Assembly (NCBI GenBank): GCA_016801845.1
Contig: CM028918.1
Span: forward strand, 17,593,001 to 17,657,000
Length of the DNA stretch: 64,000 nucleotides
Direction of reading: 5' to 3'
Source: Polydactylus sextarius
Taxonomy: Eukaryota > Chordata > Actinopteri > Polynemidae
In this document: one piece after another, positions 25,515 through 37,915 of the stretch
How the letters are laid out: the number at the start of each line of letters is the position of its first letter
Numbering within the stretch: the stretch's first letter is position 1
Position numbers and translations under genes: made by a program
The notes under the pieces: generated by a model
What the model was told of the DNA's origin: nothing
The model's database searches: none
Seen by the model: only the letters and a program-made list of their open reading frames with translations

Positions 25515-26732
25515 CTGCAAGAAAGAACAAAAATTATTATAACAGTGATCAAAGAAAACCAGATGCAGTTGGATGATTTGGTTTCCAGCAACATGTTCCC
25601 CAGGATAAATGATTAAATGTGACTAAAGGTTTAGCTACAAAAAACAACTTTGTTAAGTTAAGAGAATTGTAATGGTAAAAAAAGAAAAAAAAAAGAAAAC
25701 AGCATTCATGGGAAACAAACAATGATGTCCATATTGCAGTCTGACTTTTTCCAATCCATGCATCTCGTGGACTTTGTGTTCGGAAGTTATACAGCTGATG
25801 AGGGGGGTTTTGTGGCTTTGACATAAGGATGCTGTTGTTTTTTTATCTAGTTTTGCAGAAGTGTCCAGTATCCATGTACTTCCAGGCAGTAAGACTGACT
25901 GTACAAATTATGTATGTCAGTTTTGGTAGACCACACAGATTCTTGGAAGAGTGATTTTGGAAAGAAATTTAACCGTGTCCCAGGGCAATCCCTGGAGCAT
26001 AAAAGCAGAAATCAATAGTCTAGATTGTCTATTGAATGTCATACTTTTTGATCATGAACTGTCAGTCAATACTGAAGTGAGAGCCAGGTTCAAAAGACTG
26101 TAACACAGCAGCATAAAACCAGTCAGATGTCTATCATCATTGTACTTATTAGATGCTTATTAATCACAAATAAACAATGATGAAATCAAAAGCCTGACAC
26201 TGGGTGGTGGTCCACAGAAAAGAACCGGTTTACAGGATATTGGATGTGAATGAGGCCAGAGTTCCCTGAGGCTGCAGGTCTGGATGAAAGCAGGGCATGA
26301 CTCAGCCAGAGAAAATCCTGGCAGCGAAGTGGTAGCAACCACATTACCACTGCCTGTTATTAATAGTTGTTTCAGGGGACATGCCAAGATCTCCCACACG
26401 TCAAAGCCACAGAGCTGTCCTGTTTTTGATGGTCAGCTTGGTGAACTGGAAGAGCAGCGGTAAAGCTGGGGGGCAAAATATGAAGCCAAGACAATCCTGA
26501 GGCAGCAAATGAAGGCTTGCGCTTGAAAGGAAGAACATTTTGACGAGATCTGGAGGAGAGTCTAGAGCCAGTTCACATCACAAGATCTGGGATGTGTACT
26601 GACATTGTGTGATATTACCTAATTATTGCACTCTCAGTTTCAATGCAAATGAGCATCCTTACACACGCAAGATGTAAATTCAAACATACTTTCTGGTTCT
26701 AAAGACAAAACAACCCATTTGGAACCCAGTAA

Positions 26733-26822
26733 TGTCTGAACAGCTCTGCTGTGTGTTTTATCTGATTGGATTGCTCTGTCTGATGTGATTCCAGTTGAAC
26801 TTTATAAATGCTGTCGTGACAT
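26733..26822. repeat. local repeat family, copy B
   Basis: Similar in order and wording to 24611-24735 but about 30 bases shorter. Seen by direct comparison. Confidence 0.6.
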
Positions 26823-29106
26823 CTCATAGGATCTCAGCCGCTCGTCTTTCAACCTCCTCCTTGTTGCCAAGCTTTTCTTGAGTTTGCTTTGCCTGTCTTT
26901 TGTCATGGCTTAAAGCTTTAATTTCTTTTAATGACAAGTTCCTGTCGACCTCTGACGACATAACAAATGTTTTAATCTGTCTGCAGGTGCAGATTACAGA
27001 TTTCTTCATCTGTGGTGTCCATAGACGTCTGGCATTAGCTGTATTTTGAGGTATTTCTTGTCAAAGCAATATGTTGCAGTAAAGCATGATGTAAGGACTA
27101 AGCTTGTCATTGATATCAACCACAGTGATATTGATTAAGGACAGAGAGTCAGTATAATTGAAGGGGATGTGCTGGACATCTGTGATGGATTTCTGTAATT
27201 TGCAACAGCAAATATGCTTTGATGGCTTTTGAGGACAACATTATGTTTTCTATTAACATCATGAGGAAATATTGATACTGATGCATCAATAAACTGGTCA
27301 CTGAAAAAGTATTTTGTTCGTTTTTTACCAAAATGTCACATCTTTTGGTAATTAAAGTCTAAATAAATTTTTTAAAAGATATGTTCAGGTTTCTTAGACC
27401 TTGGTTAAGGATGGAGAAAGATCAGGCAATTTTCACATGTAACTGAGAACACTTTGTTTTCAGTTACAAGATAACCTGAATATAATTACAATACAATTTA
27501 CAATATAGCAATTACAATATAACCTGAATTTAGTAGAAAAAGGTTGCTTTGTTAGCATTAGCCAGGGAGTAGTAATGAGCTGGGGAAGTGTTACAGCTAC
27601 TCTCGAGAACTTAGGACTGCCGTTGGATTTGTTTTGGTTTTTATTCATGGTTGTCTTAACTTGCCTGCCAAGTTTTTTACAATGTTGTATCCATTCCAGG
27701 TTTTTTTAAGACTATTTTTCTTAAATTGACATATTTTTTCTTAATTTGAGTTTAGAATGAAAATTCAGGACATTGCACATTTCCCATTGTTCAATATTTT
27801 GTTTTCATTGTGTTTGCATCAATTTTGTAAAATATGTATGTAAAATATGTATGCTTAAATATGTTTTATCATGTCGCAAAATGGGCCTTCATTTAGCAGC
27901 AGTGACTAAAGAGTGAGTATGAGGTCTCTAAATGGAGACAGTTTGTTTACAGGTTGCGTCGAAGTTTCATTACTGTTGCCAAGTGTTACATCAAAGCAGT
28001 TTGCAGGTTGCAATTGAACTGAGTCCCTACATACCAGCACGGTGTCATATCGAGTCCTAGATAAAGCAAACTGATCTATGTAAACAGTGCAGTCTGACTA
28101 ACAGAGTTATTTCACATAGTGACCTTATCAGTGTTACTACTTCATGAAGAACAGTTGAGCCATTAGCCATTAGCATTATGAAAGCGCTGCCCCAACTGAA
28201 GGAAATGAAAATTGTCTACTGAATGAAAATCTACTATGGATTCTACTTTGAGATTTGAATGTGTAACTTTTTGTTATTTCCCAAGTCGTCTTCCAGTCAC
28301 TGGAGCTTTTAAATATAAAAATGAAATGAAATACCCACATATGTTGCTGCATTATATGTTTCGTTGCGTTGATCCAATAATCATTTGTAATTCTCTTGGT
28401 GGAAACTGGTTACATTTTGATAAACGATGCCCTACTTTTCTACAAAAATTCAAACTTACCATTCCCAATGCCAACAATTGAATTTTAAGCTTTTGTTGTT
28501 TTACTTAGATTCCATTTCTTGTCTTTTTTGGTAAACAGCAAAAATATTTAAGTCAATATACTTAAGTATTGTTCTTCAGTACAATTCTGCCACACTGTAA
28601 TATTTAAATTGAATATATAAATATTTAAATTTTATGGCTCTTCAAAATACAGTCAAATGAAATACATTTCAGTAGTTATTATATTAAATATATTAATATA
28701 TTCAGTATCTTATTTTAAATTTAAGAACAAAAGCTGTTAAAATACAGTGACCAACCAGGTTTTACATGTATCTGGAGGCCATGTTTTGCTTGCATTGTAA
28801 TGTTGGAAACCACTGCAGTGAAAAAAACCCTTCATGATAAGAGGACTTGACTTCAGTGTTTTCCAGAAAAAGTGGTTTCCATCTACATCAAAACCTTATG
28901 GAACAAATGTAAATAAACCCAAAAATATAACCCACCAAATAAATTGCAGATTGCATCTTTCAGTCTTCTTTGGGGAAGCGATATTTATGGAAACGCTATG
29001 AGGCTAAACTGGTCCCTCTGATTTATGCTTCAGCTCGGATAAAACTTTCGACAGCTGTGGCCCGTGGTCGTCACACGAGACCTACAGTGAATAAGTGGTG
29101 GAAGAG

Positions 29107-29291
29107 GTATGTTGGCAGCAGAATGTTCTAGTGGTTAGGAAGCTCATCCAATAATGAGAAGGTCACAGGTTTGAACCTGGGATCCAATGCGAGTTATGTG
29201 TCCTGATGAAATGCCTTTGTGCAGACTGTCGGATACTACAACAACTTCAACACTTGAATACAAGTATTACAACACTTTTTTTTTTTTTTTT
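29107..29291 (+). mobile_element. tRNA-derived SINE
   Basis: It has an A-box-like TTCTAGTGGTTAGG and a B-box-like GGTTTGAACCTGG spaced as in a tRNA promoter, followed by a non-tRNA body and a T-run at 29276-29291. It is degenerate and would not fold as a functional tRNA. Confidence 0.65.
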
Positions 29292-30493
29292 ATTAAGAGT
29301 CAGTAAAGATAGGGTATTACATTGTCAATTTCAGTAGAGTAAAAGTTTGATTGAGACATATTCTGCCAGTACAGATTTTAGAAAGTTCAGATAATGATGC
29401 CTGTAAAGGTTCTCAGTCATCCATGCCATGCTCATGTGTACTTAATCTTAAGCACTTACAGACTAAGTATTCATGGTTTCCACAGCATAAACCCTGATTT
29501 TGACTTTACTGTTCAGTTCCAACACAAAAAGTGTTACATGACTACAATAGTATGCTAGCTATAAGTATGTTAATGTGTTTGATTATTGCAATGGCCTAAT
29601 ATCAACATGTTAAAAACACACTTGTGATTTATTTGTTTCCATTCAACTTTATCACATCTTTGTTTTAGCTGTTTCATTTAAGCTTTCTCATGAGAAAAAT
29701 TCAAAATATTAAGTGATAGAAACTATGACGGGAACAGTTTAGCTGCAGTCTGTACAATACGATTTGAAGATAGCACAATGCTTAACATGGTAACAGTAGC
29801 ACTAACACTAGCATTATGTTTTACTTCCACTATTATCTTATACAAAGCTGCAATCAAGTAAAGCTGTCAGACTTTTGAGGTGATGCATTTAGTAGTCTGA
29901 ATACACAAGCAGCATTGATTAGCCTTTTCTACTTGGTCATGTTTTTTTTTTTTTGTCAGCAGTGTGTTCATGGAAACCAACTTGGAAAAACAAAATGGAA
30001 GCTGATGTTTTGGAGGATTTGAAAATTAAAGGATATAGTCTGTAATGGACATGGACATTCAGAAGGACAAAGACAAAAGGGCATACTGAGTTTGAACTAC
30101 AGGATGATGAGTTCAATAAAAAAAAAAACATTGACAATGACAGCTGTAATTATTACTAGAGCAGTGGATAATAAAAATACCCACATACTCAATATGAATG
30201 GGATGAAAAACACTGATCATAGGTTATGCTGAAATTAGTCTGCCTTCCCTAGAGAAACTGATTCAGTCGAAATAGGGATGTTGACATTTCCAGAGGAAAA
30301 CCATCAGACATCTTAAAGCAATGTAGGAAAGTTTCTGACTGAAGACAATAGCTGTTACTCAACTGCTGTTCAACTTCCTACAGTGCAAACGCTACAAACG
30401 ACCGACCTTTGCCTCTATTTGTGAGCTGGACCCTGCGCTGCAGTCGCAGCTGTCTGTTTGGTGAAATGTAAAAGGCATATTTTTAGGGTCTCC

Positions 30494-30521
30494 CCACTTG
30501 TGTCTAGAGTCCAACAAGTGG
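30494..30521. repeat. perfect 8-base inverted repeat with E-box arms
   Basis: CCACTTGT (30494-30501) and ACAAGTGG (30514-30521) are exact complements around a 12-base spacer; each arm contains the CACTTG E-box. Confidence 0.7.
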
Positions 30522-31762
30522 AAACTCCAGGGCTATCACTTTATAAGCCATCAGCAATCCCTCAGGTGCCAGAACCTCCATTTCACTTCACAGCTGCTTC
30601 TCCACAACATCTCTTGTTGTAAATAAACAGCCTTGAACTGTTTATTAGGTTAGCTAGTTACACTGAACAGAGGTCACATACAGCCAATGTGTGTGTTGGC
30701 ACAGTGCAGCCAAACAATCCTCTGGGTCGTGTTTCTTTGCTTTAGTTTCAGCTCATATAGTTATTATATTTAGAGATGTGTACAAGGGTAAATATAGATC
30801 ATGTTACCATTTCTGGCTGCTAATTCTTTTCTGTCACAAGCCCTGTCTGTCTCTCTTCATCAACTCACAATTAAAAGTGTCCATCACTTGTGTCGTAATG
30901 AGCTAAGGTTTGTAGCAGCACAAGGCTAATGTTAGCATCAGTGGCCCCAGTAACACACTACAATTAGATGGATTAAAGTGAGGGCTATTTCTTCCCATTG
31001 ATCAGCTGTTCGTGACCACACACATTAAATGGTTTTCATTCATCTGTCAGAGCTCATATGAAAGGTATTTACAACTCAGGAGCTAACTATAATAAGAAAG
31101 CACATTGATCTTTTTAGTTGCACAGTGTTAGCTTGTTAGCTACATTCACTTTTACTACCACTAAGTTTTTGTAACAGTAGCTGATTTGTGATGTGGTGTA
31201 ACCGTCTCAATTTTTTTACAGCCACTGAAACTTTCAGAAAATAAACTTCCTAACGTTGACAAAACCATTCAGCACGTGGTAAAATTACAACTGCAATATC
31301 TGTGTTTTTGTATTTAAATAGTTTGATGTTTATTGTGAGAGATGCTGACTGTTGTAATCAACAGACCAATAACTCAAAACCTTTGAATGGGAGAGAATAG
31401 AATCAGTGTGGGGGGTGGGCAGTGAGATACAGTGAGTCACAAACATTTGAAATTGACTCATTTTCTAGTGGACATTCTAGTGGAGAATAATCCATATACA
31501 TGTATATATTTGCACACACCTTCCAGTAAAAAGAGAAACAGAGGTAAAACACAGACAGGAAAGAAAACGATGAGATGTGGATCCAACATAAAGACATTCT
31601 GTTACTCAAACACTGGCATAACAATCTATTTGGCAACACATCACATATGTTGATGTTCAACATTTTAGTAGTGTCTTGGAGCGAGCAAAACACAGTTTGT
31701 AGCGGCTGCCTCGTAGCCAGCTGGAACTAGCTGTGTCATACACAACCAGACACACACGCATG

Positions 31763-31772
31763 AACACACACA

Positions 31773-31825
<53 letters not shown>
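31763..31825. repeat. (CA)n(GA)n compound microsatellite
   Basis: A CA run (about 31763-31790) passes directly into a GA run (31791-31825). Confidence 0.95.
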
Positions 31826-31827
<2 letters not shown>

Positions 31828-31859
31828 TTGTTTCCACCTTAAATCCATGTCTTCACTTT

Positions 31860-31990
31860 TTTGTTTTTTTAAATTGTGGGGACCTGCATTTTGTCCCCAT
31901 AAGGGGGACATGTCCCCATAATGTGAGTGTGTAAACAGATAAGTCCCCACAATGTAAGGTATACCTAAACCACACACACACACAGCATAA
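31860..31990. repeat. GTCCCCA-type teleost interspersed repeat
   Basis: Repeated GTCCCCAYAA words in both orientations (TTGTGGGGACC..., GTCCCCATAA..., TAAGTCCCCACAATG...) ending in an AC run. I recognise the pattern as a common fish repeat flanked by CA tracts; its class is unknown to me. Confidence 0.6.
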
Positions 31991-32639
31991 GAAGTCATTA
32001 CTATGCAGGGTCCATATACTGCTTTTCAAATAACAGCAGTTGTCCAGTTGTTCATCAAGCTCCTTGTTTTTCCTGCACAATGTGATTTAGGTGTCTGGAT
32101 TCAAGTAAGACTATATAAGGGAACAGTTAATGCTGTGAGGAGGTTTGGAAAGGTCAGGCCTATTGCTGTAACTCACTGAGAGGGAGAGACTAATGCAGTC
32201 AGTCATCTATGCTGCTGGGGAGTTTCAACTAAGAGTTGAGACAACAAAAATACTCCTGCCATTAATCCTCTTTTTAATATTTGATTCAAGTTTGTATCTT
32301 GATGTCTTAAATCTTACAACTAAAAATGGATTATTACTCAATTGTCAATCTCAGTATATAATTCACTGTTTTGAAGACCTTCATGCTCTCAGACACAAGA
32401 AGAAATGTAACTTTTTTTAACCATTATAATGTCACAGAGGGAAAAAGTTTCAGTAAAACTATATGTATTTTACAGTTATTACGTTGTAACAAATACCAAA
32501 AAATGAAAACACACTAGTTCCTGACAAAAATTGCACTGATTGAAGTTTCTAAATTGAATAAAACTAATGGGAGCTGGATCAGACCACCTTATATTGTGTA
32601 TTCTTAGTGTTTTTCTAAATGTTTTTTTTAATGACCCTA

Positions 32640-32735
32640 TATCTCTTTATACTGCCCTTTCTTTTATGTTTTTACATTTTATATAAAGCACTTTGAACCG
32701 CCTGGCTCTTGAAAAGAGCCATGGTAATAAACATG
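32640..32735 (+). mobile_element. 3' tail of an interspersed retroelement
   Basis: It contains TATATAAAGCACTTTGAACCG and ends GGTAATAAAC, wording typical of the 3' ends of fish LINE/SINE copies. Too short to classify. Confidence 0.4.
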
Positions 32736-35700
32736 TTTTGCTTTTTCACTAAACCATGCCATTTCTCAACAGAGCAACAAGGAAGAAAGAAAACAGCTCC
32801 CACAACTCAAACACAGCACAAAAAGGTAGTTTTAATGGGAAACCTCCACCAGCCCGCAGCCAAAGGTTTGACTGGTTTGTGAGCTCAGCTGGCATCGAGT
32901 CACTGACTGTTAGGAACTTTATTTCTATCCAATTGAGCTTGTAAAACTGTACAAGTGGTGAGAGAAATCTGGGTGGTAACAGCTACTGTGGCCTGTGGAA
33001 CCAACAAAGTGGTTTCTGATGAAACAGTGTGAATTCCAGCAGAAGTCATGTCTGTGATTATTAGTTAAACCATGTTTGTTTCAGCCGCCCTGAGGAGGAT
33101 AGCAGGTTGACGGCTGAGAAGTAGCAGGCACCCTGAGCTTTATTTATTTATTTATTTTATTTTGAGTATGTTCAGGAAAACAGGGAAATTAGATTTAAGT
33201 GGGTTGTTACTCCTGACATGTATTCTCTCTGCTGTAATCATAGACTGTGGCTCGTGACAAAATAATACATCTTCTTTAGTACAAAAAACACAGCTTCAAA
33301 CTCTAAACTTAAGTTACTGCAAATAAAACTTTATGTATTGATTAAACATAGATATAAAGTAATATTAATAGTGTCATAATTAATAAGTGTAGACTGTTGT
33401 GTAACTCCATCACACTCAACATTATTTCTAACGCCTTCTCTCCTAGACATTTGTGTTTGCAGGCCTGTTGTGGTCCAGGCTAAACCAGGTCAAGATCATG
33501 AGGACAGAGGGAAGGGCATGTCGCAGGGCAAGAACACTTTGTTAAATCTGGCCAAAGGCCACACATGAGTATTAAATCTGTTCTATAAATATCTGTATTA
33601 AATATATGATTACAAGTAATCATGATAATTTGATCTAAGGTCAACTATCATGTAATTTCAAATTTTATCAAGCTAAGAAGAACATGTATTAAGTATATGT
33701 GTTTCAAACCTATCTATTATTATGCACATCTTGAGTTTGCACAAGAAAAACTAAACTTTAAATTGCCAAAAAAATTTCTTTAACCAATGGATATACTCAT
33801 CAATTTGTATTTTCTTTGTTAAGTTTTCTTAAAATTTGGTCCGAAATTTAATATTTGGATAGAAGTATGGTTTGTGATAACTGAAACAATAACTTTAAGT
33901 TATAATCTATGTTAAACATGTTAGCAAAAAGACCTAATCCAGTCACAATCAGTTTAGCGCTGTTTTATGTCTCCACCTACTGCTGAGAAAATATCCAGTT
34001 CTTTAGCTTAGCAGCGATATGAACGAACCCTCTCAGATGTCACCTTGTTTCTTCCTCTTGCATCATCCCAGTACCAGATAACCTTTCTGTCCAGGTCAGG
34101 GTGATGTCTTATGGTCATATGCAGTATGGAGGCCTAGTGAGCTCAAACCTCACAGTAAACTGCTGGTCAGAGTGAACTCTGATGCTTCTGCCTCTGGTGA
34201 AGCCTCTCAGAGAAAAATGCCAGTAAAAATACCCCAAAACAGATTCTGCACCACATATGTCAAAATGGGAACTGCAGTGCAAGATGTTCTGCTGCACCAG
34301 TGTTGTTCTGAGCTTTTGTGATTCCATGGAAACCACTCGACATTGCAGGCTCAAATATACAGTACAGTGCTTCACTAATATCAGTGTATCAAGCACCCTC
34401 TCGAAATAGTGACACTTACAGTGACAGCTTGAATGTCACTACAGGCTCACATTACCATCTTTAGCATGTCATAGCCACATCAGAAATAGACGGAGCATCA
34501 GCAGCTCTCGTCGGCCGGCACGTGTTATGAAAGCACTGTTTCTATATTCAGATCTTAGAACAAACACCTTAAATATACCTGCTTGGCAGGTTTGAAAGAG
34601 TTTGCTCTGTTATTACATACCACATCTGAAGTTCATCATTCAGAAGTTACGGTGACTTTGTCCTGAGCTGCCTTTAAACCTTGTAGAGGTATGCAGGTAA
34701 TACCTGTATCATTATTTAGGTCACATCTGTAAAGCTGCAGGTACTGAATAATCCATCTAATCCATCCGAGTTTTATTTCATGGAATTTACCCTGTTATCC
34801 TGTTTGGAATTGCATGGTTAATTTTCCACCTTGTGCTGCACATATATAATAATTGTTAAATAAATAAATAATAAATAATACATTTTTACTAATCTAAATG
34901 AAATTTAATCTATTGAAACTAAGCTGTAGGATGACGTATTGCGTTGATTTATGGTCCATAAAATCATTTTAATGACTTATGATTAATTTACAGAACTAAC
35001 TATGATAATTTGATACTACCTTATATGTTCTGGCATACCTATAAAAAATTCTCAGTATTATTAAACTGGTGAGCTCTGGACTAATAACAGAAGGGTGTGC
35101 TATAATTTATAGATTTTTTATTCATAACCACATTTTTCTTGCCTTTTCCTTCTTGTCTGGATTCACATAAACACTTTAGAATGGAGAAAATGGATTACAT
35201 TCTGACAATTTCACACAATTTCAAAAACATTTTGCAAAATATGCATGTTTTCTTCCTAGATATGTATGTTTATTGTACATTTATTACATTCATTTTGTTG
35301 CACACACCCACAGTTTTCCCAAAACATCAAATCATTTCTACTTTTTGAATTGTCAAACAACTCAACACAACAAAGAAATGGAGAAAAATATTCCTGCACT
35401 GACTATGTAGCCAGGATTATTCACAGAACTGTGCTGCTGCCCGTCAACCACAGCAGCCATCACTACCTGCCACCTTACATGGAGGTCTTAAGGCTCCACA
35501 CATTAGTGAGTGGCAGGGCAATGAAGAGGCGGTGACTAAAATAGAAATCATAAATGCAGCCTAGTTTAATGCAAAACCAAGCGTGAAAAGTGGGTCAGAG
35601 GTTTGTACTCGTGTAAGGTCCTGCTGGAAAAGCTTCTTGGTAAGGTAAACAGTCAGGTTTCATGAGTTCTGAACAGCTGGAGGTTTCAGCTCAGTGCAAA

Positions 35701-36109
35701 CACTTACATGAGCTTAAGGTTAGTGAGTAACTGAGCAGATCTCACAGAGTTTTAATGCTTCTTTCCAAGGCATGCACAACACATTACTACAGAAAGGAGG
35801 TTTAAGTCTGCTGAAATCTTAGGGTGTTTTCATCTAACTGATTTTTTTTTTTGTACAGTTTTTTTTGATTACTGTTGCCACTGTGGCCTAGTCCTTCATG
35901 TTTATATTCTTTTTGAAGTAAGGAAAGATTTTAATAAATGCATCTTAAAGTCGCAAACGTTTTTCATCTGTTTCATATAATAACAATCAATGTATTCAAC
36001 CCCGCTTCTAAGAAATGACATTGAGATATGACTGAAAAGTTGTTTTTCCAATTAATTAGGGTGGAAACATTATCTCTGGCTGGATTATATTCATAGGGTT
36101 TATGTTATC

Positions 36110-36265
36110 AATTTGTTTGTGTGTTTCTTGTGAACATGATATCTCAGTAATGCCCTGAGGAAATTTCTTCAAATTTGGTAAAAACCTCACTTGGACTGAA
36201 GAAAGAACTGATTAGAGTCTGATGGTCAAAGTTCAAACCAAAAGCATCATCCCTACCTAACTATG
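36110..36265 (-). mobile_element. teleost interspersed repeat (GTTCACAAG family), minus orientation
   Basis: Read on the minus strand it contains CTAATCAGTT, TCCAAGTGA, CAAATTTGAAGAAATT and GAGATATCATGTTCACAAG. The same words occur in the same order on the plus strand at 54540-54680. It is a familiar non-coding fish repeat, probably a non-autonomous DNA element. Confidence 0.6.
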
Positions 36266-37419
36266 ACCATAAAAGTTCATGTTTTTATGTTTATGTTTGG
36301 AAAAGTTGGCATCCACAAATGGTTGTGGTCATTGGTTAAATATTGAAAAAGTCTACCATGTGAGAAAAAGGGTGCATCTTTTTCAGTTTGACATGACTGT
36401 GATACAATGCATACTTTGTTTCTTTACCTCTAGATGCTCTCAGCCTGTTGGGTTTTTTTGCTCTTTTATACATTGATATTTGGCATTTTTACACTGTAGT
36501 TTTGTACTGCAGATGAAGAAATCTGTCAGAGTTCAGACTTTGGCAGCAAAAGCAGAAAGAGTCGACATGTTTCTGCTCTTTGACAGAGTTTTGTTCTGGG
36601 GGACTTATTTTCTCTTTAGAAAACAGTTTAGACTTCTATGGTTAACTTTTGTCTTTTGTTTTTTTTTTTTTTTTTCGTTTTTTAAATAAATTGCAGAATA
36701 GACACTTCGTCCCATCAACCCAACATTAAAATCTTTCCCTGTGCAGCTTTAACCTTCCAAATTAGAAGACATTCCCGGACCACATCAGTCATCTGGGGGA
36801 AATTCGTGGGCTGAGACAAGGCAGGTTTTTAAACTCCCAGCGGTTTGTGCAAGAGCTCTAATCAGTGGTGACCAGTCCAGAAAGCTGACATCACTCCCAA
36901 CATGCAGCCGAACAGCAGCCAAGTCTCACATGCCTTTCAGATGGAATGAGCATGAAGTCACTTCCCTCATAAACTGTGAAAGGAGAGGAGGGGGTGGGGG
37001 GTGTTGTGGAGCAGGACATCATGAGACCACTTCTTGTTTTACGTCATTTTACATCTTTACAAGCCATTTAGCTCCTGAACAATGATGAATCTCCAGTGGT
37101 TGGTGGTCAGCCCATCAGCAATTTGGCATGTCACTAACTTGAGAAATGATTCATGAGAGAGAAATAAGCTCAGACCATTCCCTAAGTGGCTTCAGAGATT
37201 ACTCCCATTATGTCGAGAGACCTAAAGTGTCCAATAAAGACAGTGAAATTAGTAAGTGGTGCATTAAATCTCTTGTATCACAGAGGATGGTTTTTCCTAC
37301 AAATTATAGCTGAGCTTACATGTGATCATGCAGAGCAAAGATCAGTGGTAGCCTGACAAGTCAGATACACTAGGATATAACCCAATGATTACAATGACTA
37401 TCAGGAGCTTACAAATCAG

Positions 37420-37915
37420 AAAAGTTGGAAACTGGAAAAAAACCTAGCCTGGTCTGATGAATCTGGATTTGTGCTGAGGCAGCAGATGGTAGGGTCAAAA
37501 TTTAGTGTAAACAGCCTCAGTCCATGAACTCAAGCTACCTTATGTCAACAGTCCAAGCTGCTTGTGGTATAATGGTGTGGGAAATATTGTCTTGGCTCAC
37601 TTTGGACCGAGTCAATCATGGTTTGAATGCCACAGTCTATCTGAGTGCTGTTGCTGACCATGTGCATCCATTTTTAACCATGATTTATCATCTTCTAATG
37701 GCTACTTCCAGCACGATAATGCACCCTGTCACAAAGCAAAAGTCTTCTCAAATTTCGAGAACTTGACTATAATGAGTTCAGGGAACTTCAGAGGCCTCCC
37801 CAGTCAACAGATTTGGATCCAGCGGACCACCTTTGGGATGTGGTAGATCTGGAGATTGGCAGTTTGAATATGCAGATGGCAAATCAACTCACTGTTTTGT
37901 GAGCAAAAGAATATT
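37420..37915 (+). mobile_element. Tc1-like transposase remnant, 5' truncated
   Basis: A decayed Tc1/mariner-superfamily transposase. Recognisable pieces are LAWSDESG-like wording at the start, a GIMVWEILSWLT-like segment, VADHVHPF, SNGYFQHDNAPCHKAKV with the second catalytic Asp, and LDPADHLWDV. In related elements this last motif reads PIEHLWDV, so the catalytic Glu is replaced by Asp (GAC, 37825-37827). Frames shift between the motifs. No terminal inverted repeat is visible at either end. Confidence 0.85.

Noticed and set aside
29107..29180. A tRNA gene
   Set aside because: A- and B-box-like words only; no cloverleaf can be drawn, and the sequence continues as a SINE.
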